Source of the DNA: Aquabacter sp. L1I39
Lineage (GTDB): Bacteria; Pseudomonadota; Alphaproteobacteria; Rhizobiales; Xanthobacteraceae
Direction: 5' to 3'
NCBI RefSeq assembly: GCF_017742835.1
Contig: NZ_CP072392.1
Span: forward strand, 1,534,385-1,598,384
Length of the DNA stretch: 64,000 nucleotides
Under the pieces are notes generated by a model that worked only from the letters and a program-made list of their open reading frames with translations, searched no databases and had not been told where the DNA came from. This document shows, piece by piece, positions 26,027 through 34,392 of the stretch (the first letter of the stretch is position 1; the number at the start of each line of letters is the position of its first letter). Position numbers and translations under genes: made by a program.

Positions 26027-28096
26027 TTGGGCTTTCTGGCCGCGCTCATCTATTGGCTGATCGTCGCCCTCTGGGCGGGGATTTTCGCAACGGTTTGCGT
26101 CGCCTATGCCCGCAACCCGAAGACCTTCGGCACGGTGCGCCTGCTCCTGACCGTGCTGCTCATCGACACCTTCCGCAACATCTTCGAGAACACCTATTTC
26201 GGGCTTTATTTCGGCGCTCTCTACGGCTTCCTGCCCCATGCCATCGTCGACACGCTGGGACAGCCGACGCTGCTCATCGTGCCCAAGATCCTCAATGTGG
26301 TGGCGGCCTGCGTGGTGCTCGGCCTGCTGCTGCTGCGCTGGCTGCCCATGGCCGCACGGGAGCGGGAGCAGACGGTGCAAGCCATGCTCCAGGCGGGCGC
26401 CGACCTCCAGCAGGAAATGGAGGAACAGCGGCGCCTGTTCGAGGTCTCGGTGGACCTCCTCCTGCTCATCGATCACGACCGGCGCCTGCGCCGCGTCTCC
26501 GAAAGCGCCCGCGCTTTATTGGGGCGCAGCCCCCAGGACATGATCGGCCAGCCGGCCACCGTCTTCCTGGATGCCGCCTCCGTGCCCCGGGCGGAAATCA
26601 TGCTCCAGACCGCACGGTCCGGCGTTGCCGTGCACGATTTCGAGGCCGATTGCCGGCACAGCGGCGGCCACCTGGTGCCCATGGCCTTTTCCGGCGTATG
26701 GTCGCCGGAGGCGCGGCGCTTCTTCGTCATCGGGCGCGACCGCTCGGAGCGCCGGGCCGTCGAAGCCCGCCTCGACCATATCGCCCATTTCGACGTCCTC
26801 ACCGGGCTGCCCAATCGCGCCAGCCTGACACGGGACCTGGACGACGCCCTCGCCGAGGGAGACGGCGCAGCCGCCGCGCTCGCGGTGGCGATCCTCGATC
26901 TCAACCGCCTGAAAGACATCAACGATACGCTGGGTCACCAGACGGGCGACCTGCTGATCGCAGCCGCCGCCAGGCGGCTCGAAAGCATGGCCGGGCCGCG
27001 CATGCGGCTCTATCGCTTCGGTGGCGACGAGTTCGTCTTCCTCCTCACCGAGCCCGGCGCCGCCACCACCATCACGGAGACCTTCGCCGCCGTGCTGCGG
27101 CAGATGGAGGCGGCCTATGATCTCGACGGGCACCACCTGTTCATCGGCGCCAGCCTTGGCCTTGCCCTGGCGCCCGACCACGGCCTGACGGCGGAGGAGG
27201 TGCTCGCCAGCGCCGATCTCGCCCTCTACGAGGCCAAGGCGTCCGACGTGCGGCGGGTCTGCCTGTTCACGCCGGAGCTGCGGAAGCGGGCGGTGGTGCG
27301 GCAGGACCTGGAGACGCAGTTGCGCAGGGCCTGCGCGCGCGGCGAGTTCGAGCTTTATTATCAGCCGCAGGTACGCCTTTCCGACGGCGCCATCGTGGGC
27401 GCCGAGGCGCTCCTGCGCTGGCGCCATCCCGAGCGCGGCCTCCTGCTGCCGGCCGAATTCATCGAGGCCCTGTCCCGCAGCCCCGCCGCCCTCGACATCA
27501 GCACCTGGATCCTGAAGACCGCATGCGCCACCGCCGCCGATTGGCGCGCCAAGGACCTGCCGCCCTTGCGCATGGGGGTGAACCTGTTCCCGGCCCAGAT
27601 GCATTGCGGCACCCTGGTGGACGATGTGGAACAGGCATTGGCCGCAAGCGCCCTCGACCCCTCGTGCCTTGAACTGGAGATCACCGAAAACATCGCGCTC
27701 GGCCTCGACGAGGATCTCACCCGCGCTCTACTCGCCTTGCGCGAGCGGGGGGTGGGACTGGCGCTGGATGATTTCGGCACCGGCTATGCCTCGCTGAGCT
27801 ACCTGATGCGCTATCCGCTGACCCGGCTGAAGCTCGACCGCAGTTTCGTGTCCAACCTCTCCGACAGCGCTTCCTCGGAGGACACCGCCATCGTCCGCTC
27901 CATTGTGGGCATGGCGCACAATCTGCGGCTCTCGGTGGTGGCGGAAGGGGTGGAGACGCAGGAGCAGGCGGACTTCCTGCGCCGGCGGGCCTGCGAGGAG
28001 GCGCAGGGCTTCCTGTTCGCCCGCCCCCTCACCCGCGGCGCGTTCGAGGCATTGCTGGCGAGCTCCGGACAGGCGGAGCGTCGCCGCCTGCCTTGA
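26027..28096 (+). CDS. Membrane-bound PAS-GGDEF-EAL cyclic-di-GMP protein
   Basis: From a TTG at 26027 preceded by GAGGGAGAGGGA, the product is 689 residues. Four hydrophobic segments lie in residues 1-115 (LGFLAALIYWLIVALWAGIF first). A coil and PAS domain follow at about 120-245, GGDEF at about 250-410 with an intact GGDEF at 332-336 (no RxxD inhibitory site just before it), and EAL at about 430-680 with EALLRW at Glu460 and LDDFGTGYASLSYL. Both active-site signatures are intact, so it may make and break c-di-GMP. A start at 25931 would add 32 Arg/Gly-rich residues, unlike a real N-terminus. Confidence 0.92.
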   Translation: MGFLAALIYWLIVALWAGIFATVCVAYARNPKTFGTVRLLLTVLLIDTFRNIFENTYFGLYFGALYGFLPHAIVDTLGQPTLLIVPKILNVVAACVVLGLLLLRWLPMAAREREQTVQAMLQAGADLQQEMEEQRRLFEVSVDLLLLIDHDRRLRRVSESARALLGRSPQDMIGQPATVFLDAASVPRAEIMLQTARSGVAVHDFEADCRHSGGHLVPMAFSGVWSPEARRFFVIGRDRSERRAVEARLDHIAHFDVLTGLPNRASLTRDLDDALAEGDGAAAALAVAILDLNRLKDINDTLGHQTGDLLIAAAARRLESMAGPRMRLYRFGGDEFVFLLTEPGAATTITETFAAVLRQMEAAYDLDGHHLFIGASLGLALAPDHGLTAEEVLASADLALYEAKASDVRRVCLFTPELRKRAVVRQDLETQLRRACARGEFELYYQPQVRLSDGAIVGAEALLRWRHPERGLLLPAEFIEALSRSPAALDISTWILKTACATAADWRAKDLPPLRMGVNLFPAQMHCGTLVDDVEQALAASALDPSCLELEITENIALGLDEDLTRALLALRERGVGLALDDFGTGYASLSYLMRYPLTRLKLDRSFVSNLSDSASSEDTAIVRSIVGMAHNLRLSVVAEGVETQEQADFLRRRACEEAQGFLFARPLTRGAFEALLASSGQAERRRLP

Positions 28097-28142
28097 GGTA
28101 GGATCGCGGCCACCTGAAAGAATCGGATCAGAGACGCCGCCC

Positions 28143-28943
28143 ATGAGCGCCCCCGCCCCCGCCTCCTCTCCCCTTCCCGCCGGCATCCATGTGGTGACGG
28201 GCGGTGCCAGCGGCATCGGCGCGGCCTGCGCCCGCGCGCTCGCGGCCGCCGGCGCGCGGGTGGCCGTCGCCGATCGGGATCTTGCCCGGGCAGAAGCGGT
28301 GGCGCAGGAGATTGGCGGGCGGGCCTTCGCCCTCGACGTCGCCCATGAGGAGGACGTGGAGCGCTGCGCCGCCGCCATCGAGGCGGAATTCGGCCCGGTG
28401 GACGTGCTGGTGAACAGCGCCGGCATCCTGCAGGTGCCCCTGCGGCCCCACGACCTGCCCATGGAGGCGTGGGACGCGGTCATCAATATCGACCAGCGCG
28501 GCACCTATCTGGGCTGCCGCGCGTTTGCGCGGGGCATGCTGAAGCGGCGGGCCGGCTCCATCATCAACATCGCCTCCATCACCGGCTCGCGCTCCGTGCC
28601 CATGCATGCCTATGCCCCCGCCAAGGCGGCGGTGATCGCCATCAGCCGGTGCCTGGCCGCCGAATGGGGGCCGGCGGGCGTGCGGGTGAACTCCATCTCG
28701 CCCGGCTATACGCTGACCCCCGCCCTCCAGGCCGCCATCGATAAGGGCGAGCGGGATGTCTCCAACCTCGCGGGCAATGCGGCGCTCAATCGCCTGGTGC
28801 TGCCGGAAGAGGTGGCGGACGCGGTGATCTTCCTGGCCGGGCGCACATCCAGCGCCATCACCGGCATCGACCTGCCGGTGGATTGCGGATGGCTGGTGGC
28901 CACCACCTGGCACACCTATGGCGGCACCCGCCTGCCGGAGTGA
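28143..28943 (+). CDS. SDR-family oxidoreductase
   Basis: The 266-residue classical short-chain dehydrogenase has the nucleotide motif VTGGASGIGAACARAL, the NSAG motif, Ser in INIASITGS, the YAPAK active-site pair (Tyr, Lys) and SPGYTLTPA. It is closest in style to the D-arabinitol/xylitol or glucose-type SDRs with a C-terminal DLPVDCGWL. The substrate is not readable. It lies 46 bases after the GGDEF-EAL gene and 156 before the MFS gene. Confidence 0.9.
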   Translation: MSAPAPASSPLPAGIHVVTGGASGIGAACARALAAAGARVAVADRDLARAEAVAQEIGGRAFALDVAHEEDVERCAAAIEAEFGPVDVLVNSAGILQVPLRPHDLPMEAWDAVINIDQRGTYLGCRAFARGMLKRRAGSIINIASITGSRSVPMHAYAPAKAAVIAISRCLAAEWGPAGVRVNSISPGYTLTPALQAAIDKGERDVSNLAGNAALNRLVLPEEVADAVIFLAGRTSSAITGIDLPVDCGWLVATTWHTYGGTRLPE

Positions 28944-29099
28944 CGCTTGGCGGTGGGCGGGTTGACGGGCAGGTTGACGGCAAAGGCGGGGTCCGCTTTC
29001 TTTCCAAGTCTATTGCGGCCAAAGCCGACGGGTTCGTGCATTCTGTCCGCCGCACCCGTGCGCCGCCGCCGCGCACTCCTCCCCGCCCCGGAGCCCTTG

Positions 29100-30329
29100 A
29101 TGAAGACTGCTCTGTTCCGGAGCCACGGCCCGCTTTTCCTCGCCGTCTTCCTGGACATCTTTTCCTTCGGCCTGATGTACCCGCTCATCGTGTCCCTGTT
29201 CGACGGGCCGGGATTTGGCGGGCAGGTCACGCCGGAAAACCGCGACACGCTGATGGCGTTGGCCTTCTCGCTGTTTCCCATTGGCGCCTTCTTCGGCTGC
29301 TCGCTGCTGGGCGAACTCTCCGACGCCTTCGGCCGGCGGCGCACCCTGGTGGTGTGCATGGGCGGGCTGGCGCTGGCCTATGGGCTCATGTGGCTGTCGC
29401 TGGAAATCAACCTGCTCTGGCTGTTCTTCCTCGGCCGCGTGGTGGCCGGCCTCATGTCCGGCACCGCGCCCATTGCCCAGGCCAGCATGGTGGATGCGGT
29501 GGCGGAAGAGGAGCGCGGCGCGGCCATGGCGCAGGTGACCGCCGTCAACACGCTGGGCCTTCTGGCAGGGCCCGCCATTGGCGGCGGGCTCGGCCATTTC
29601 GACTTCCGGGCGCCCTTGGCCTTCGCGCTCGTCCTGTGCGCGCTCAACACCTGGCTGCTCGCCCGCGCCCGCTTCGGCGAGGAGGCGCCGCGCCGGGCGT
29701 TCCAGTTCAGCTGGAGCCAGCCCTTCCTGCTGTTCGCGCGGCTGAAGGAGCGGCCTGCGGCGGTGCCGGCGCTCGCCTCCTTCTTCCTGTTCCAGCTGGG
29801 TTTTCTCATCTACTACACCTTCATCCTGGTGCTGATGCAGCGCGTCTATGGCTTCGGCACCGCCGGCATCGGGCTGTTCTCGGTGGTGATGGGGCTCGGC
29901 TTCATGGCGGGCTCCGCCTTCTTCTATGGCCGGGTGGCGGAGTGGCTGAAGGAAGAGCGCAAGATCGCCATTCTCGGCCATGCCATCTGCGGCACATTGC
30001 TCATCGCTTCCGCCCTGCCGGTGCCGGCCATCGGGCAGATGGCGCTCACGGTGGTCATCTGCATTGCCAATGTGTTCGGCTATGTGTCGCTCTTGACCGC
30101 CGCCTCCAGCCGGGTGCCGGAGACCGAGCGGGGCTGGGTGCTCGGCCTGTCCGCCGCGGGGGTGGCGGTCTGCGTCTTCCTCTCCGGTTTCCTGACGCGA
30201 CTCCTGAGCACCTTGCCGGTGGAGAGCTTTCTCGTGCTGGGTGGCGTCCTGGTGCTCATCGCCATCCTCCCCGCGCTCGCCATCCGCCCGGCGGCGGGGG
30301 AGACGGGCGCGGAGCAGCCAACGCGTTGA
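29100..30329 (+). CDS. MFS drug/solute efflux-type transporter
   Basis: The 409-residue protein has about 12 hydrophobic segments with the MFS loop 2-3 motif GELSDAFGRRRTLVVCMGGL after SLFPIGAFFGCSLL, and loop motif AWSML-like PAIGGGLGHFDFRAPLAFAL. That motif C-like glycine pattern is characteristic of antiporters such as TetA. The ATG at 29100 follows CGGAG by seven bases; the longer reading from 28947 would include the intergenic region. No regulator sits next to it. Confidence 0.88.
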   Translation: MKTALFRSHGPLFLAVFLDIFSFGLMYPLIVSLFDGPGFGGQVTPENRDTLMALAFSLFPIGAFFGCSLLGELSDAFGRRRTLVVCMGGLALAYGLMWLSLEINLLWLFFLGRVVAGLMSGTAPIAQASMVDAVAEEERGAAMAQVTAVNTLGLLAGPAIGGGLGHFDFRAPLAFALVLCALNTWLLARARFGEEAPRRAFQFSWSQPFLLFARLKERPAAVPALASFFLFQLGFLIYYTFILVLMQRVYGFGTAGIGLFSVVMGLGFMAGSAFFYGRVAEWLKEERKIAILGHAICGTLLIASALPVPAIGQMALTVVICIANVFGYVSLLTAASSRVPETERGWVLGLSAAGVAVCVFLSGFLTRLLSTLPVESFLVLGGVLVLIAILPALAIRPAAGETGAEQPTR

Positions 30330-30520
30330 GAAAGCGGGCCTCGGGCAAGCCTCACCGACCAGTGTCCCGACCATCGGGCGGAACGACGCCCATGGTTACG
30401 GCGGCATAAAGCATATTGTTAGGAAGTTTTTGGCAGCCTGACCTCATCGGCACGTCGCCACATCGCCCGCCTAGAAGGGCAATGGGGAAGCCGGAAGCGC
30501 CCGGTCGAGCTGCGAGGATC
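30330..30520. other. Intergenic region between MFS and L,D-transpeptidase genes
   Basis: 191 bases without a gene. AT-richer stretch CATATTGTTAGGAAGTTTTT at 30411-30430 may be promoter. No hairpin plus T run was found. Confidence 0.3.
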
Positions 30521-31654
30521 ATGACCTATATTGCCTGGACCCATGACGAGGCCCCCGTCCGGGACCGCCGTCGCCGCCCCCGGCAGGGTGCGCCCATCAG
30601 CTTCATCGGCGCGCTGGTGATCGCCACCGGCGCCATCGGCGCAGCCGCGGCCATCGCCGTCCACGGCAATCCGTGGGCCGGGGGGGCGCCGGTGACCACC
30701 TCGCACCTCTCCCCGCTCTCGCCCATCTCCCGGTTCCTGCCGCCACGGCCGCCGCGCACCGAGCCGTTCGCGCTGGCCGTCGCCGGCGAGGCGGTGGCGG
30801 AGGCGGCCACCTTGCCGTCCGCTGGCGCGGTGCCGGTGGAGCCAGGCTGGATGACCGCCGCAATGCCCTTCGACATGCGCGCCGCCAGCCTCGAACTGGC
30901 CCAGGCGGAGATGGAGGAAGTGGTGGCGGACGTGGCCACCGCCGGCATCCCCTTGCCCGCCCGCAATCCCCTGCTCGCCTTGCGCACGCCCACCGCCGAA
31001 GCGCTGGCGGACGCGGCGCAGAAGGACGGCATCCGCCTCATCGCCCCGCCCCGGCCCATCGTGGGGCCGCAGCCCCGCCCCGAGCGGCAGATGGCCTCGC
31101 TGGCCCCGGTGGCGCCGGACGAGGAGCGCCAGCCCCGCGTGCTCGAACGCGCGCCCGAACCGGACGAGCCGTCCACGGGCATCACCTTGCCCACCCCCGG
31201 CAGCCGCTTTGCGCTCTATGACATCGAGGGTGGCACGGTCTACCTGCCCAGCGGCGAGCGGCTGGAGGCCCATTCGGGCTATGGCGAGAATTTCGACAAG
31301 CCCACCAGCGTCCACCGGCGCATGGTCGGCCCGACCCCGCCCAACACCTACAAGCTGACCATGCGCGAGGCGCTGTTCCACGGCGTGGAGGCCATCCGCC
31401 TCACCCCCATCGGCGACGGCAAGATGTATGGCCGCGACGGCTTCCTGGTGCACACTTATATGCTGGGCGCGCGCGGGGATTCCAATGGCTGCGTCTCGGT
31501 GCGGGACTATCAGCGGTTCCTGACCGCCTATAAGCGGGGCGACTTCAACCGCCTGGTGGTGGTGCCCCGCCTGCCGCCCTCCGCCGGACAGACGCCCTCG
31601 CTTCTGTCGTGGCTGATTCCCAAGGCCAATGCCGCACCTGCCAAGTCCCGCTGA
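30521..31654 (+). CDS. L,D-transpeptidase-like envelope protein (DUF2778/Tlde1 type)
   Basis: The 377-residue protein has one membrane segment near residues 27-50 (PISFIGALVIATGAIGAAAA), a Pro-rich periplasmic stalk to about residue 220, and a YkuD-like C-terminus with FLVHTYMLGARGDSNGCVSV, in which the His and the Cys of SNGC are the catalytic pair. DUF2778 is the family of the Tlde1 L,D-transpeptidase/carboxypeptidase effectors; here the N-terminal anchor and no T6SS genes point to housekeeping peptidoglycan work. The ATG at 30521 follows GAGGA; upstream start at 30416 is not favoured. Confidence 0.8.
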   Translation: MTYIAWTHDEAPVRDRRRRPRQGAPISFIGALVIATGAIGAAAAIAVHGNPWAGGAPVTTSHLSPLSPISRFLPPRPPRTEPFALAVAGEAVAEAATLPSAGAVPVEPGWMTAAMPFDMRAASLELAQAEMEEVVADVATAGIPLPARNPLLALRTPTAEALADAAQKDGIRLIAPPRPIVGPQPRPERQMASLAPVAPDEERQPRVLERAPEPDEPSTGITLPTPGSRFALYDIEGGTVYLPSGERLEAHSGYGENFDKPTSVHRRMVGPTPPNTYKLTMREALFHGVEAIRLTPIGDGKMYGRDGFLVHTYMLGARGDSNGCVSVRDYQRFLTAYKRGDFNRLVVVPRLPPSAGQTPSLLSWLIPKANAAPAKSR

Positions 31655-31675
31655 TGACCCCGCGCGCCGGGCGGC

Positions 31676-32605
31676 TCAGGCGCCGCCCGGCCGCCAGCTT
31701 GAAAGCTCCGCCGCCCGCGCGAGACGCCGCTTTGCAGTGAGATAGCCGGGCACTTCCACCAGCGCCCCGTCCAGTTCCACCCGCGCTTCGCCCTTTTCCC
31801 GCGCCGCCTCGAAGGCACGCACCAGCCGCTCGGCGGCTTCCACCTCCGCCGACGCGGGCGTGAAGGCGGCGGTGATGACCGGCGCATGGGCGGGGTCTAC
31901 CGCGCTCTTGGCCCGGTAGCCCAGGCGCCGGGCCCAGCGGGCATCGCGGTCCGCGCCTTCCCGATCCGCCCAGGTATAGGGGCAATCCACCGCAACGATG
32001 CCGGCCGCCACGCATTCCACCAGGAAGCGCTGGCGGGCATAGGCCAGTTCCAGGCTGTCGGGCTCGCGCTCGGCGCCAAGATCGGCGGCGAGATCCTCCG
32101 CCGCCAGGAGGCAGGCGGTGACGCGCGGGCTTGCCGCCGCGATGGCGCCCAGTTGCACCAGCCCACGGGCGAATTCGATATTGGGCAGCAGTGCCGTGCT
32201 GCCGGATGGATAGCCATAGGCCTGTTCGAGCCGGCTGACGTGGGCATCCAGCTCCGCCACCTGCCGCGGCTCGGCCACCTTGGGCAAGGCCACGATGTCC
32301 GGCCGCCCGGCCATCACCGCCTCCAGATCCTCAAGCCCCCCGTCCGCGAGCGGATTTACGCGCACCGCCACCACCGCCCCCGCCGCGCGCCAGCCGGCAT
32401 AGATGCGCGGCGCCATCTCGCGGGCCTTGGGGCGCAAGGCGGGCGGGGTGAAATCCTCCAGCTCCTGGATCAGGACATCGGCCCCGCAGGCGGGCGCGGC
32501 CGCCAGCACGCTCTCATTGGCGCCTTCCAGGAACATCCAGGTGCGGCAAAGGCGTGCCGGGCGAACGGAGGCAGGGGGCGAGAAGGGGGGCGAGAAGGGG
32601 GACAT
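31676..32605 (-). CDS. CitE-like HpcH/HpaI aldolase or lyase
   Basis: The 309-residue product reads as a CitE-type lyase: RTWMFLEGANESVLAAAPAC, DVLIQELEDFTPPALRPKAR (the metal Glu/Asp pair), VVAVRVNPLADGG, ALPKVAEPRQV, LLPNIEFARGLV, CLLAAEDLAADLGA and AKSAVDPAHAPVI. The family includes malyl-CoA lyase/thioesterase, citryl lyases and HpcH aldolases. It stands alone, so no pathway is assigned. GAGGAA lies six bases before the ATG. First 20 residues are Pro/Ser-rich and vary in length in such proteins. Confidence 0.87.
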   Translation of the reverse strand: MSPFSPPFSPPASVRPARLCRTWMFLEGANESVLAAAPACGADVLIQELEDFTPPALRPKAREMAPRIYAGWRAAGAVVAVRVNPLADGGLEDLEAVMAGRPDIVALPKVAEPRQVAELDAHVSRLEQAYGYPSGSTALLPNIEFARGLVQLGAIAAASPRVTACLLAAEDLAADLGAEREPDSLELAYARQRFLVECVAAGIVAVDCPYTWADREGADRDARWARRLGYRAKSAVDPAHAPVITAAFTPASAEVEAAERLVRAFEAAREKGEARVELDGALVEVPGYLTAKRRLARAAELSSWRPGGA

Positions 32606-32901
32606 GCGGCATTTCCTCGGCTGGGTCCGGCTCTCGACGTTTCGGTCGGTTTGGCAGGTTGATCGCCTTTGTGGGGCGAGGCTGGAGGCAGGCGCAACCT
32701 CCTTTTACGTTGCACCTCCAATGCTTAGCTCAAGGCCTACGTATAAATACTCAGGATTGAGTCAGCCCCGCGCAACCTTGGACCCGTAATTTCCCACTCA
32801 CCAAGCGGTCGTGCCGCCCGCGTGGACACCCATCACCACGGGAACGATCCCCCTCCGGAGGGGCGGGGCCCGTCCCCTTCGCATATGGTCAGGACCCATC
32901 A
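32606..32901. other. Intergenic region between CitE-like and PAS-MCP genes
   Basis: 296 bases, relatively AT-rich at 32700-32765. TTGCAC at 32710 and TATAAA at 32742 are too far apart (26 bases) for one standard promoter. No gene or terminator is visible. Confidence 0.3.
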
Positions 32902-34371
32902 ATGCCGGCCGTCGCCCTCAAGCGCAATGACATCTCCGCCACGTCTCGGATGCCCCTGCTGGAGGCGCTGCCGGTGGCGGTGATGCTGGTGGACCCCCGC
33001 ACTTTCCGCATCACCTATGTCAACGCCAAGTCCAAGGCGCTGCTGCGCTCCATCCAGTCGGTGCTGCCGGTGCCAGCCGAGGCTGTGGTGGGCCAGTCCA
33101 TGGACATCTTCCACAAGGACGGGGCGCGCGTGCGCCAGCATCTGTCCGACATGCGCAACCTGCCCCACTCCGCCCGCATCCATGCCGGCAGCGAGATTCT
33201 CGACCTCCATGTGGACGCGGTGCGCGACGCCCGCGGCAATTGCGAGTACCTCCAGCTCACCTGGAGCGTGATGACCGCCACGGTCAAGGCTGAGGCCCGC
33301 AATGCCCGCCTGCTGCAGATGCTGGAGGAATTGCCGGTCAACGTAATGACCTGCGACCGCGAGACGCTGCGAATCGACTATGCCAACAAGACCTCCATCG
33401 AGACCTTGCGCCGCATCGAAGCCCATCTGCCCATCAAGGCGGATGCCCTTATCGGCACCTGTATCGATGTCTTCCACAAGAACCCGCACCACCAGCGCAA
33501 GATGCTGGCCGATGCCAGCTACCTCCCCCACGAGGCCCGCATCCGCGTCGGCCCGGAGACGTTGCACCTGCGCGTGACCGCAATTACCGGGCCGGACGGC
33601 TCCTATGACGGCCCCATGGTCACCTGGTCGCTGATTACAGACAACATCACTTTGGCGGACCGCGTCACCGGCATCGTCTCCGACATGCGCCGCACCTCGG
33701 AGGCGGGCGAGGGCGCAAGCGCGCAATTGCTCTCCCTGACCGAGCGCAGCGAGGAGATGGCCAATACGGTCTCCTCATCGGCGACGGAAATGTCGGCCAC
33801 CTTCGACGAGATCACCCATCAGATCCGCCGAGCCTCCACCATGTCGCGGGAGGTGACGGAGCGGGCGACCGCCTCCAACGCCCTGGTGGGCGGCCTGACC
33901 ACCAGCGTCGAGCGCATCTCCAATGTCACCGCGCTGATCGAGAAGATCGCCGCCCAGACCAACCTGCTCGCCCTGAACGCCACCATCGAGGCGGCGCGCG
34001 TCGGCGAGGCGGGCAAGGGCTTCGCGGTGGTGGCCCAGGAGGTCAAGGCCCTGGCGCTGCAGACCGCCAATGCCACCCAGGACATCCGCCACCAGGTGGA
34101 AGCCGTGCAGCACAGCGCCGCCTCGGCGGCCGGTGCGGTGGGCGAGATCACCCACAGCGTCGGCGAACTGAGCAATGTGTTCACTGGCCTGTCGGCAGCG
34201 GTGGACGAGCAGGCGGCCATCAACCGCTCGGTCAGCGAGAGCATTGTCGGCGTCTCGACGGCCTCCTCGCAGATCCGCAATGCGGCCACCGGCGTGCGCA
34301 CCGTGGCCGGCGAGGTGTCCGGCTTCGCAGAGCGCCTCACCTCCGAGGTGGAAACGCTGCTGAAGCACTGA
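32902..34371 (+). CDS. Soluble methyl-accepting chemotaxis-type protein with two PAS-like domains
   Basis: The 489-residue product has no membrane segment. Two related PAS-like domains lie at about residues 15-125 (LPVAVMLVDPRTFRITYVNA) and 138-245 (LPVNVMTCDRETLRIDYANK); the MCP signalling helix follows, with hairpin tip [20 protein letters not shown] and FAVVAQEVKALALQTANATQ. It is a cytoplasmic receptor that would act on CheA/CheW. The two PAS units resemble each other (FHKD and FHKN motifs), pointing to internal duplication. Confidence 0.93.
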   Translation: MPAVALKRNDISATSRMPLLEALPVAVMLVDPRTFRITYVNAKSKALLRSIQSVLPVPAEAVVGQSMDIFHKDGARVRQHLSDMRNLPHSARIHAGSEILDLHVDAVRDARGNCEYLQLTWSVMTATVKAEARNARLLQMLEELPVNVMTCDRETLRIDYANKTSIETLRRIEAHLPIKADALIGTCIDVFHKNPHHQRKMLADASYLPHEARIRVGPETLHLRVTAITGPDGSYDGPMVTWSLITDNITLADRVTGIVSDMRRTSEAGEGASAQLLSLTERSEEMANTVSSSATEMSATFDEITHQIRRASTMSREVTERATASNALVGGLTTSVERISNVTALIEKIAAQTNLLALNATIEAARVGEAGKGFAVVAQEVKALALQTANATQDIRHQVEAVQHSAASAAGAVGEITHSVGELSNVFTGLSAAVDEQAAINRSVSESIVGVSTASSQIRNAATGVRTVAGEVSGFAERLTSEVETLLKH

Positions 34372-34392
34372 CGCCCGGCGCGGGGCGCCCGC

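Noticed and set aside
28960..28980. Direct repeat GGTTGACGG twice, 12 bases apart, before the MFS gene
   Set aside because: Too short and without symmetry or a promoter partner to claim a regulator site.
29010..30374. 454-codon minus-strand open frame over the MFS gene
   Set aside because: Gln/Glu/His-rich shadow; the plus strand has a clear MFS protein.
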